Positions 1 to 9,179 of a stretch of 64,000 bases of DNA are shown here, one piece after another. The position numbers and the translations under genes are program-made. Under the pieces are notes generated by a model. The model did not search any database. It saw nothing but the letters and a program-made list of their open reading frames with translations, and was not told the origin of the DNA. Source of the DNA: Bryoerythrophyllum caledonicum (lineage: Eukaryota > Streptophyta > Bryopsida > Pottiales > Pottiaceae); assembly GCA_963971425.1 (NCBI GenBank), contig OZ020516.1, forward strand, positions 32,104,199-32,168,198. The letters are read 5' to 3'. Each line of letters starts with the position of its first letter. Position 1 is the stretch's first letter.

Positions 1-357
1 GTAAGGTAAGCCTCCCCATAACCAACAAAAATCCATAGCCAACGCCTATAAAATTGGGGTATATCCAACCCTCTTCCATCCCATTACCACCAACTGAGTT
101 CCAAATGGAGGTTTGCTATTAGTCAAGACCCTTACATTTGGTTGTTGGTTATGGGGGGTACCTACTGCTGGCCACCTACTAAACATGGCTGCATTGAAAA
201 TTCATAACCAATTCATTTTGAATCGGAAAAATATGAAATCACTTGGGTTGGAATGTAATTCTATTGGCTATCACTGAAAAATAATAACATAATTATATCC
301 TCTCTCCATATTTGCACATTCCTTAACTTGTCGGTTTTAGGGGGGCTTACCTTATAT
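1..357. mobile_element. Small inverted-repeat element (MITE-like), family A
   Basis: The first bases (taaggtaagcctcccc, 2-17) are the near-exact reverse complement of 340-355 (ggggggcttaccttat), which gives a ~355-bp non-coding element with short terminal inverted repeats. The left end lies at the window edge, so a target duplication cannot be tested. The right half (about 183-355) resembles the reverse complement of 26855-26990, and the left half (1-80) resembles the reverse complement of 29030-29095. The family is therefore present at least twice here. No ORF is apparent. It is probably a non-autonomous DNA transposon; the superfamily cannot be assigned. Confidence 0.55.
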
Positions 358-2275
358 AATTTTAAAGCAACAAGCTTTGAACATTGGGCCTTGAATATAT
401 TTTCTCAAAGTCCTTTCCAAGCCCATCTCACCATTTGGTTGGTGGAATTTGGTGACTCCTTATCCGTGGGCCATATATAAAGACTATGTTCCAAGTTAGT
501 GGAAATGCTTTTATAAGAGATCTATATCTATCCATGAAGAATATCTTAAAAAATGAATATGGAATGGAATTTTAATTTTGCACAGAGAACAATTAAGAAC
601 ACATTTGAACTCACTTGAGGTATGAAAGTTACATGTTTTACTTATCTAGGTTTAAAAACTTGTTGAGAACAAAAATAATTAAAAAAAATCAAAAGCTTGG
701 TGTGCTTTACAACCAGTAACTCTTGAATCTTGGAATTAGAGAAGTGTATCATACTTGATGGTCACTTTCAAATAACAGATGATTGAATCCAAAATAGCTT
801 CCAGAAGAAGCAAAATTTCTCATAACTTTTTTTTTCACATAGTTAAAAATAGTTTTGTTGGGAAGAAATTTCCAAAAATTGTGAACATCTTTTTTTAGAC
901 TTTTCATTTTTTGAATTGATTTTTTGCGGAATGAGGCCCTTGGGTACGCTATTCAAGCGACAGCACCTCTGTCTCATTGGAGTCTGGAAGCAAGTCATGT
1001 GTGATACTGCATAGAAAACATAAATGACCCACCCATGCACTGCAATTTCTCTTCTCCCAAGCAAATTACTCTGTTTGCTTTCCTTTCAGATCTTACAATG
1101 TGTGTAAGTTGTGATATTGGAATACGAGACAATGGGCGCAGGCAACTTTAACCACTGCTGGATACCGCACCCAAGGTCAGATTGGCAGTTAAAATGTCTA
1201 AAAGTAGATGCCATTTTTTTGGGAAATTTATCTATTAAAAATTCATTTTTCTTCATGGTGAATAGGCAAAGTTCCAAAAAATATCCATTTTTTTAACATC
1301 CATGCTTAGGAATAAGTAAATATTTTGCACTATAGTGCCGGGTGTGACGCTCAAACACAATATGTGGTATGAGACAACCATTGAGTACATCAAATGCTCG
1401 CTATTTCTACTCGATTAGCCAATCTTTTGGCATACAAGTTGGTCGTCTCATATCACCTTTTTAGACACAGTGATGTGAATTTGCTAGTAATGATTCAAAA
1501 AATAAGACGTACTGTATTGATGAATCTTGGTAGTAATGATTCAAGCATCATCTGTTATTGATGTAAATTTTACAATTCTTCTAATCAATGACCTCATACT
1601 ACTTGAGAAATAGCAAACTGTCCCTCTAAAAATGCATCGTTTTTCCTCACATGATATCTGAAATTTTCGTGCAGTTTGTTTTAACTTGATTTTGGATGAG
1701 CATGCTACAATACTATGGATGACCATGTTATGTGGATATTGAATCGTACTTGGCCTACATTTCCTTTTGCTTGATAAGTACTAATTTATTTACTCTTCAG
1801 TACAAAACTAAAATACCTTACGCCCATAAACTACGAAGCTCTTGTGTGTCATCTCAACTATGAACTCAGTACCTGCATTTTCAAATTAGGAATCATCACA
1901 AGATGAGCAGAACTCAGTAACTTCAAAATGTGTACTTTCCTTGCAACTGTACCTTCATTAAAGTCAAAATATAATATTGACTGTGAGTATGGAAACATCA
2001 CATGATGATGATGGGAGCAAAGCCTTGAAATTGTGTAGTGGAGCCGTCTGCAATCCGTTGCATCTGCAGATTGTTTTCAGACAATCTAGAAACTGAGGCT
2101 GTCTGAAGATTTGAGAACGTGCGCCTGCCAGCACTCCTGCGTGTTTTCCTTCCTAGACACAACCTGAATTTTGCAGCAAAGTGTACTCATGATCTCCTAA
2201 GCCAATTTGAATGTTGATTTGAAAGTCTGTCATTGCTACCAAATGTAAGGTGGGTGATACTCCCCATGTCTACTA
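358..2275. other. Intergenic, AT-rich, no recognised gene
   Basis: About 1.9 kb between the first small element and the LINE 3' end. All reading frames are short and none resembles a known domain. No RNA gene was recognised. Confidence 0.5.
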
Positions 2276-2440
2276 AGAAGAAGAACGCCGGGTTCCGAAG
2301 GAGGCCGGTGTGAATAAAGTGTCTATTCGTTCCACTGCTAAGACCATGTCCACCAGACAGGAAGTTAGTAAGCTGGAACTACTTCCCCCTTTCGAGGGTA
2401 GACACTATTGTAACAAGTAGCCAAAAACCACGAACTAACC
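2276..2440 (-). other. LINE 3' end: hairpin and TTC tail
   Basis: Read on the minus strand, this block ends in CACTTTATTCACRCCGGC, an imperfect hairpin (GCCGG arms around a CTTCGG-type loop) and a short TTC-repeat tail (plus-strand aagaagaagaa at 2276). The same arrangement occurs at 43349-43450, 57244-57335 and 59165-59260. Conservation across copies suggests it is the 3' signal recognised by the element's RT. The hairpin is less perfect here than at 57297-57325. Confidence 0.7.
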
Positions 2441-2458
2441 AATCAAAAGAGTAACAAG

Positions 2459-2540
2459 GAGGGAGGGAGGGAGGGAGGGGGGAGAAGAGAGAGAGAAGAG
2501 GGGAAAATGGAGAGGAGGGAAAGAAGGAGACGAGGGTGTG
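2459..2540 (+). repeat. G-run purine tract (G-quadruplex potential)
   Basis: The plus strand has successive GGGA repeats at about 2459-2482, followed by GA-rich purine sequence to 2540. It lies on the strand opposite the LINE transcript, just downstream of the RLE reading frame. The matching part of the 43.5-kb copy is purine-rich but lacks the G runs, so this may be a local expansion rather than a family trait. Confidence 0.6.
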
Positions 2541-2576
2541 TTTCGCAATGTCAGGTAATAGAGTAAATGGGTAATT

Positions 2577-3728
2577 TTATGGGGGGTCTTGTATATCGGG
2601 AAGGGCTTGGTTGTTTTCAATTTTGCGTTCATGTAGCAGGATGGACATAACATGTTGTATGGCATTGATGTTAGTATTTTTGAAAGTGTTTGTAATTGTA
2701 TCAATAGGAATTTTGAAGGTATCTTCTAGGATTTTTATAGATGAGATAAAGGTGGTGGCGCGGGCGCCGACTGTGATTACAATAAGGGGGTCCACCTTCC
2801 ATCCGAGGGCAGTGATGTCATCAATAAGGGGTTGGTATTTATTGATATTGTTTTCGATTGTTTCTGGGGAGAATTTGTCATTATAGTATGTAAATTCGAT
2901 GAATTGAATGGTGTAGTCTTGGTTAATGTGGTCGGGTGGGGGGTCATTGTATGGTAGGCCTCTAACGCAGAGTATGTCCAGTTTGAGTCGAGCATTGGAG
3001 TGACATTGTTGAGTTTCACATGTACATGGGAGTAGCCATGGTGGAACTGTATTTTCTTGGGGGTTGTTATTAAAGGTGCCGACATTCATGAAGATAAAAC
3101 ATCTCGATTTGTTATGGGAGGTGATTAATTTGCGGATTTCCCATATGGCTTTGTTATGTCTTTTGACAACTAGGGAGTGTATGTGGTGGTTGTGACATTT
3201 AAGTAAAACGTGTAGCCATATGTCGGGATCTGTGGAAGTGCATATTGGGCATGTTATGGATGGGAATCTTTCTATTTCGAAGAAGAGTTGTTTTCGGGCG
3301 TTTCCCATGTATTGTTTGGTACGGAATTTGATGAGACATGTTATTTGTGAGTCGGTGATGATGGGGTTTTTCCAAAAATTTGTAGAGAGTTCATTGTCTA
3401 TGTTGTTGTTACTAGTCCACTTTTCTATGTTGGAGAAGTTATCTGAGATTGTGTCAAGGTTGTTATATAGGTCTTGTTTTTTGAGATATTTGCTCAAGAA
3501 TCTAACCGGGCCTTTATCGAAGGTGTCTTCTTTAGAGGGCCAATCTTCTTTTTGTAAGTAGTATGGGGTGGCGTGGGCGTGTTCGTGAGGATCTTTGGCA
3601 TTTTTGTGTGAATTTTCTTGGCCCTCTTTTGCAAGTTTATCCGCTTGTTCGTTCCCATCAATATAGGCATGGGCTCGGACTTTGTGGATGGTTGTGGTTT
3701 GTCTTCTTTTTAGTATCATTTGGACCAT
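2577..3728 (-). CDS. LINE ORF2 C-terminus: RNase H end, CCHC and restriction-like endonuclease
   Basis: An intact 383-residue frame. Residues 16-36 hold the RNase H C-terminal motif (GNEQADKLAKEG, with its catalytic Asp). Residues 160-178 are a CCHC knuckle (C160, C163, H173, C178), followed by RHN at 190-192. This CCHC-RHN pair precedes the restriction-like endonuclease in R2-type LINEs. Candidate RLE residues follow: D251 in DILCVRG, E278 in IQFIEFT and K297 in NKY. Copies at 43.6 and 58.7 kb read PELLCVRG and PDLLCVRG at the first site, so a PD motif is likely ancestral and this copy has lost the Pro. The role would be target cleavage or binding before reverse transcription. The Met is internal: the true frame continues upstream into RNase H across a stop. 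The RLE identity is inferred from motif order. Confidence 0.75.
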   Translation of the reverse strand: MVQMILKRRQTTTIHKVRAHAYIDGNEQADKLAKEGQENSHKNAKDPHEHAHATPYYLQKEDWPSKEDTFDKGPVRFLSKYLKKQDLYNNLDTISDNFSNIEKWTSNNNIDNELSTNFWKNPIITDSQITCLIKFRTKQYMGNARKQLFFEIERFPSITCPICTSTDPDIWLHVLLKCHNHHIHSLVVKRHNKAIWEIRKLITSHNKSRCFIFMNVGTFNNNPQENTVPPWLLPCTCETQQCHSNARLKLDILCVRGLPYNDPPPDHINQDYTIQFIEFTYYNDKFSPETIENNINKYQPLIDDITALGWKVDPLIVITVGARATTFISSIKILEDTFKIPIDTITNTFKNTNINAIQHVMSILLHERKIENNQALPDIQDPP

Positions 3729-4062
3729 TGATTCTAGTATGATTTAGTCGGGGTGGTTATTGTGGAGGGTAGGGTGTGTTATTTGGGTGTTTAATAAATA
3801 TAGTGCGTTGATGCACTCTGTGAATATGTGGCCTAGTTCATTGTTATATTTTGTTGTGACAATTTTCAGTGTTTTGTGGATGGCCATGAGTTTTTCTCTG
3901 AGGATATTTTGTGGTACATGCAGTCTTTTGGCTAATTTGATTTCTTTCGTAGAATTGTATATTCCATAACCGGCTTTTTCTCTGCGCCAGTTACCCGAGC
4001 TAGTTTGTTCTCGCGGTTTGAAAGAGCCATCGGTATAGTAGCTATATGCGGGGTCAAATTTT
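3600..4062 (-). pseudogene. LINE RNase H domain, disrupted
   Basis: The minus-strand translation gives YYTDGS (first catalytic Asp) at about 4050-4033 and then AGYGIYN. Next come REKLMAIHK, with the second-site Glu, and IFTECINALYLL, where most RNases H have a third-site Asp. A stop near 3748 falls between this and the GNEQAD motif. The frame also switches relative to the preceding PCIF1-like ORF, which overlaps it at 3932-4060 in another frame. RNase H removes RNA from the RNA:DNA hybrid; here it is cut by a frameshift and a stop, and the third acidic residue looks altered to Glu. Confidence 0.72.
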
Positions 4063-4798
4063 GGTGAGGTGGTGGTTTGGTAGTCCGGGAGGGGTGGGGG
4101 GGGGTTAAATGGTAATCTAGGGTATTATTGTTATAACTTAGTCTTGACAATTTTTTGTTTTTGTTGACGGGTGTTTGTGTAGGTGTTGGTGGGACCATCT
4201 TTGTATATAGCTGGTGTATGTTTAGAGTTTTTGCTATAGAGGTAAGTTCTTTTAGTTGTTCTAGGGTGCCAAGGGTTTGATTTTGGTGGTAGACACATAT
4301 TATTTGTAGTGTGGATGGTTGTATTTGAGGCTTTTTTAGTTGAGGTGGAATAGTGGATTCTTCATATGGAATTGAATCTGCTTCAAATAAGGCGATGATG
4401 TGAGAGTCTGGGAATGGACTTACTTGTTGTTTAAAGTTTTGATACCAATTTTTATCTCGGGTGATGATGAGCGTAGATGTGTGGTTTGGGTCATTTTTGG
4501 CAGTAAGGCGTGCCCAGTGTAGTGCTTGTTGTGTTTCCTCCTCGCTCTGAGGGTGTGCTATACCATTACCAATCCATTTGTGGTCAAAGGCTTTCCCCAG
4601 GGAGCCAAATATTTTATCTCTTTCAAATGGGGAGTAGAGTTTTAGTAGTTTGGTGGAGCATGTGATAGAGGAGGAGAAGTATGATTGTTCTATGTTAAAG
4701 GATGATATTAGTGAGTCTAGGATGGCGGTGGATATTGTGTATTGTGCATTTTTGAGGGGATTGTTTTTTGGGATACGGTATTTGTATCTTCGGTACAA
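3932..4798 (-). CDS. LINE-encoded PCIF1-like methyltransferase-type domain
   Basis: A 288-residue open frame between the RT and the RNase H. Residues 38-145 follow the layout of the catalytic half of PCIF1-family N6-adenosine methyltransferases: YFSS..TC (40-47), SPF (56-58), FGSLG (64-68), a position equivalent to the NPPF loop that reads AHPQ (81-84), a helix with HWARLTAKNDP, a strand and loop LIITRDKNWYQ (110-120), and FPDSHIIALFEAD (129-141). Cellular PCIF1 methylates cap-adjacent adenosine in mRNA. Here the catalytic Asn-Pro-Pro motif is not intact, so activity is doubtful and a structural or RNA-binding role is possible. The last ~130 residues are Pro/Thr/Asn-rich and run out of frame over the RNase H start. 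The assignment is my reading of the motifs; no search was run. Confidence 0.55.
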   Translation of the reverse strand: MYRRYKYRIPKNNPLKNAQYTISTAILDSLISSFNIEQSYFSSSITCSTKLLKLYSPFERDKIFGSLGKAFDHKWIGNGIAHPQSEEETQQALHWARLTAKNDPNHTSTLIITRDKNWYQNFKQQVSPFPDSHIIALFEADSIPYEESTIPPQLKKPQIQPSTLQIICVYHQNQTLGTLEQLKELTSIAKTLNIHQLYTKMVPPTPTQTPVNKNKKLSRLSYNNNTLDYHLTPPHPSRTTKPPPHQNLTPHIATIPMALSNRENKLARVTGAEKKPVMEYTILRKKSN

Positions 4799-4803
4799 CC
4801 AGA

Positions 4804-6162
4804 TTAAATTTGTAGATGCGGGCCATTTTCTTCATACAGATGTGCTAGGTTGTTGTCTATTTTGATTGTGTTTGAGATTGTGAGGATATCATTTTCGGGG
4901 TTACATTCTATGGTATAAATGCTTAGGAGTGGGATAATTATTGGTGGGGTTACGGATGTTGTGTCTTGGAGCTGTTCTTGGGGGTGGTGGATTTGGATAT
5001 TTTGATAGTATTGTTTTAATTTTTTGATGTTGTGGATGGAAGTATTATGGTCGTGTCGTGGGAAAAAGGCTTCTTTGAGGGAGCCACTTATTGAATGTAT
5101 TGTCATTGTATTGCCATTGGCATAGATATCTGGTGTATGTGTTTTGTATGTTGTTGATATCTTTGTGTTATATACGTTCAAGGTGTATTATTCTAATGAT
5201 GAGATATAAGGTGGAATTCTTGGGGAGGTGTGTTGGTGGCCGGGGGTGATTTGGCAGTGTCGAGTTGGGGGGGTGGATTTGTTCGAGGATAGTTCTCGAG
5301 GAGCTATTGTTGTTAGTAATGATGAATGGGTCTTTGAGTCTATGGGAATATGGGTGTATGAGGCAAGGGGTATTGCATGTTGTTGGACATGTTGGTCAGC
5401 AGAAGAGTTGTTTAACAATTTTTAAGGGACACTTAAGTAGTTTGGATGGGGTAAAGTGGTAGATTTTGAAGTCCTCATTATTCATGATGTGTGTACCATT
5501 TGGGAGAGAAATTTGTTTTAATTCAAAAGTATTTTTTGAGAGGAGTTTTTGTAGGAGTTTTTCGGAGTGTTGGGGATTGAGTGTATTGTGATTTTGTGTT
5601 TCTTGGCGCCATGATACTTCTAATGGTGTGGGATCAAGGAAGAAGTTTGGAAGTGTGCTTTTGAGGTGAACTTTAGCTATATGTTTTAATAGGTAGAGTG
5701 TACGAGTTATTGGTGCTCTTAGACAATCCGTTTCTTTAATTCTGGAAACATTTTTGGCTCCACCGTGTTGAGCTAGGACAAATTGAGTTAGCCCTATGTA
5801 TATTTTCCCGAGATGTCCTTTGTCATTTAGAGCATTGTGTAGTTGTTCACCTATGCATATGAGATAAGCATTTTTAAGGGAGAAGGCTTCCTAGCCAAAT
5901 AATTTTTTTGGTAGTTGGATTATTGCATTTGACATACATTTTGGCATACCACAAATGGTTTTTTGTATGGCAATAATTTTTTGATCTAGTTTTTTTATGG
6001 CTGGCATAGAGTATGGTACAGCGTAGAAGCTATATGATACTCCAGGTCATAGTACAGTGTCAACCATTTTTATTTTTTGGTTCATAATAGCCGGGCATGC
6101 TGTCAGTTCTTTGCATTGTTTAATGAGTTTTGTTGTTGTACTGTGAATTTGGATTTTTCATT
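4804..6162 (-). pseudogene. LINE ORF2 region between RT core and PCIF1-like domain, frameshifted
   Basis: The minus-strand reading continues the LINE polyprotein past the RT palm (thumb and connection), with the frame broken at several points. A 125-residue frame at 4804-5181 and a 76-residue frame at 5188-5418 are the longest pieces. In the segment 5460-6120 one frame gives PGVSYSFYAVPYSMPAIKKL and KTICGMPK, and then a stop just before EAFSLKN, as expected for the conserved helical segment downstream of the palm in this LINE type. I recognise no separate catalytic domain here. Confidence 0.55.
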
Positions 6163-6165
6163 TTA

Positions 6166-6519
6166 GGGGGGTTTCACACTAGGGGCCGAGCTCGAGGGGC
6201 CGAGCAATTCTAGCAATTTGATTGGCCTAGAGTTGAAAATCGGCCCGTGGGCCTTCACACTAGGGGCCAAGGGCCAAGGGCCGAAGGGCACCAAAATGCT
6301 TACATGGCAGCACTTTTTGAGAATTTTGGCGCCAATAGTTCGGCCCCTCGAGGAGAGTTTGGGTCCAACAAGAATAGAAACCCAAACTCTTGCCGAGGGG
6401 CCAAACATTTTCTCATTAAAATAATTTTAATAATTTTTTACAACTCCAAAACTCGGCCCCTCGGCATAGTTTGGTCTTCAGTGGAGTTCGGCCCTTGGGC
6501 TTAGTGTGAAACGCCCCTT
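6166..6519. mobile_element. Harbinger-like MITE inserted in the LINE RT
   Basis: A ~350-bp GC-rich block interrupts the RT. Its ends are inverted repeats: ggggggtttcacactaggg at about 6167-6185 and, reversed, ggggcgtttcacactaagc at about 6499-6517. TTA lies outside both ends, fitting a 3-bp TTA target duplication. GGGG..GTTT termini with a TWA duplication are typical of PIF/Harbinger (Tourist-type) elements. The interior repeats ggccgag and ggggcc motifs. Small frames across it are chance. The LINE reading resumes on both sides, so the insertion is younger than the LINE. Confidence 0.72.
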
Positions 6520-7043
6520 AGTAATGGAACTAGATTTGTGCCAAGGTATACGTATGGTTTGTTTTGGTGTAGTATAGGGATTGGTTGATTCCGGAAGTTG
6601 ATGTTAGAGGCTTGCATTATAGCCTTAAATGTGGTTGGGTTTATTTTGGATGTATTTGGGCATCCAGTAGCAACACACTTGGGGACTCCTACTTCCATAC
6701 TAGTCCATATACAATATTTGTTGATTTTATCGGTTTGGATTTGTAATGATTTTATTTTGTTGGTTATGGTTGCGAGGTCATCGGCGTATGTGGCAGAATT
6801 AATGGTGATTTGAGAAGTATCAAATGTGTACCCGTTATTACCTCTTTCTAGCCATATGAGTGATGGTTCTAAGAATATGATGAATAGGTATGGGCTCAGG
6901 GTGTCTCCTTGTATAGTTCCTCTTTGTGTGGGAATGGGTTTGGTTTTACCGAAGTGTTCTCCAATGTAGTGAGTAGAGGATTGAGAGTAAATGTTTCCAA
7001 CTAATGCGGTTGCATCTTCTGGGTAACCAAGATTTGTCATCAT
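6501..7043 (-). pseudogene. LINE reverse transcriptase palm, motifs B to E
   Basis: A 180-residue frame. It contains QGDTLSPYLFIIFLEP (motif B), YADDLATI (motif C with both catalytic Asp residues) and PYVYLGTNL (motif E-like primer grip), ending at the MITE. Motif A, YIDFKNAFSSIDH, lies just upstream at about 7110-7070 but is cut from this frame by a short duplication of agtcaatata near 7088-7108. The Asp of motif A and the YADD are therefore intact although the frame is not. The domain would copy element RNA into cDNA at the nicked target. Confidence 0.85.
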
Positions 7044-7089
7044 TGCTAATGATCTGGCGTGATCTATAGAACTAAAGGCATTTTTGAAG

Positions 7090-7809
7090 TCAATATAAAG
7101 TCAATATATCTTGATTTGTAAATCTTGCATCTTCTAGTGCGGCTATTATGGTTTGTATTTGTTTGGATGTGCTTCTTCCTACTCTAAATCCTTCTTGACT
7201 GTCGTGTAGGATTTTGAATTTTTTCTCGTATGAAGATAGTATATACGTGAGTGTACTGGTGTATAATTTGTAGATTGTGTTAGCTAGTGCAATTGGTCTA
7301 TGGTTGGATAGTATTGAGGGGTCTCCTTTTTTGTATAGTAAGATTGTAAGGCTTGTTTTCCATGAGTCCGGTATTTGTTTTTGTTTGTAACAGTGAAAGA
7401 AGAATAGGAATAATAGTTTATGAAATCTAGGGGGCATGTTTTTAAGTATTGAGTTCGATACTCTGTCTTGCCCTGGAGCTTTGCTGTTTCCAAGGTTTCG
7501 GAGGTACGAGTTGTATGTTGCTTTGTTGAAGTATGTGTGTAGTGGAAGTTCAAGTTGACCTCTTTTGTCTAAGGTATAACCATCTACGTCATGCCATGGA
7601 TATTGGTGTACTGCACATATGCAGTTGGTTGGATGTTGTGGTTGGTAGTTACATGTTAGTACTGTGGGTCTATTGTTTTTTATTTGTTGGTTGAATATTT
7701 TGTTTGCGATGTTGTCTGGACTAGCTAGAATGTCATTGTGTTGGTCGATGATACAATTTAGTGGTGGGGATTCAGTGTGTTTAAAGACTTTTCTAATTTT
7801 TTTTGGCAA
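7090..7809 (-). pseudogene. LINE reverse transcriptase N-terminal half (motifs 0 to 2a)
   Basis: A 239-residue frame. SKAPGQDRVSNSILK (motif 0), W...LTILLYKKGDPSILSNHRPIALANTIYKL (motifs 1-2; described by its ends) and QEGFRVGRSTSKQIQTIIAAL (2a) are typical of LINE reverse transcriptases. The frame terminates just before motif A because of the local duplication around 7088-7108. A Met start at 7809 is not expected in the parent element, where this region is internal to ORF2. Confidence 0.85.
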
Positions 7810-8522
7810 GATTTGTATAGATGTCTGTATTTTGAGATGGCTGTTTTGATATTCTCTTTGGCGTATTTTGTAGTGACTTTTTGGACTTGTTTATAGGTTT
7901 TTTGCTATTTTTGCAATTTCATTTATCCATGTATCATGTGGGGTGTCTGGAGAGGGTGGGATAGGGATTTGGATGTGTTGTAGGGTTAGTAATTCATTGC
8001 ATATGGGGTGATTTCGCCATTGAGGGTTGTTTTTTACAATTCTAATAGTTATTCGTATTACATGGTATGTATCTAGGTATTGTTTCCAAGTTTTAGCAAG
8101 TTTTTGGGAAAGATACCCGCCTTGTTGTGTTGTACGGTTTGTCATCTTTCGTATTGGTTGTGCTTTACATGTTTGTTTGAGTGTGCTGGAGATAATATTG
8201 ATGAGTGTATCTAAGGTATGGCATGTCTTGTGTCATTGTGTTTGAGAGAGTTGATTATTATTCTTAAGAGTGTTTATGAGGTAGTCAATTTGTGTGGAGT
8301 TCTCTTCAAAGAATTTTGTATTGAATTTTTCTATGTTGTCTTTTCGGATGGGGTTGAGTATTCGTGTGGTGTCATTGTTTGTAATTATGGGGGTACGACT
8401 AATTAGTGTGTTATTTAGGATGTAGAGTTGTATAGGTGAGTGGTCTGTGTTGAGGCTAATGTCCTTATTTGTTGTAGAGGTGTATTGTGTATTATTATTT
8501 GTGTTTATGTAAAATCCATCTA
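7810..8522 (-). pseudogene. LINE ORF2 APE C-terminus and linker to RT
   Basis: The frame 8233-8625 includes TDHSPIQLYIL, the SDH-type motif that supplies the catalytic His of exonuclease-endonuclease-phosphatase (APE) domains, at about 8440. A second frame, 7891-8145, is a basic, helical linker (TTQQGGYLSQKLAKTWKQYL). The linker leads into the RT with two frame changes. Confidence 0.7.
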
Positions 8523-9179
8523 TTAGGCTCCAATCACTATAGTTATAGCCGCCTTGTTGGGAGTATTGTATTGTGTATCGATATTTATGTAAGTGAGGTT
8601 CAAGCTTTCTGTGGAGAGGCGCCATTGATAATATGTGGTTTGAGGGGATGTGTTATGGTTTCCATTATGTCGCCCAATTAATGCTATGTCTCTGTTGAAG
8701 TCTCCGCATAACATGTAATTGTGATTAGAGTTGTTGTTGATTTGGGATGTAATAGTGTTTTGTATATCTTCAGGGTGAGATGGCATATACATGTGGAGGA
8801 TTAGCCATGGTTGTAGTGGCTAGTTAGTGATTTTGATTATTTGAAGGTAGGGTGATAGGTGCATTGGGGTAGGAATTTTTTTGATGTTGCTCGGGAAGGT
8901 GTATTTTTTGTGAATTAGTGCGAGGAAGCCACCACAACCTGGTGTGTATGGTCTGTGTAATTGAGTGCATCTTGTTAGTGTAAGTGTGTTATTAAAAATA
9001 AGTTTGTAATCTTTGAAGATGTTTTGAATATATTTTGTGGATTTTGTGGTAGATTCTTTTGTTTCTTGTATGACGATAAGGGCTGGTGGAGTGTTTGTGT
9101 GTGTGATTAGGCTTTGCAAGCTGGGTAGTGCAGTGTTTAGAGATGTGGCGTTCCATATAGTGATGTAGGTGTTGTTCAT
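8523..9179 (-). pseudogene. LINE apurinic-type endonuclease (APE)
   Basis: Two consecutive frames (8820-9179 and 8523-8792) encode an exonuclease-endonuclease-phosphatase domain. ITIWNATSLNT is the first strand, ALIVIQETKES carries the catalytic Glu, GCGGFLALIHKKY is the core strand pair, and YMLCGDFNRDI carries the Asp and Asn pair. The catalytic His motif TDHSPI follows in the next frame near 8440. The enzyme nicks target DNA to prime reverse transcription. A stop near 8820 separates the two frames. The Met at 9179 sits at the APE start but may not be the ORF2 start, since similar base composition continues upstream. Confidence 0.82.

Noticed and set aside
5228-5462. Plus-strand frames opposite the LINE ORF2
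   Set aside because: Base composition and codon pattern are those of the minus-strand LINE; no domain on the plus strand.
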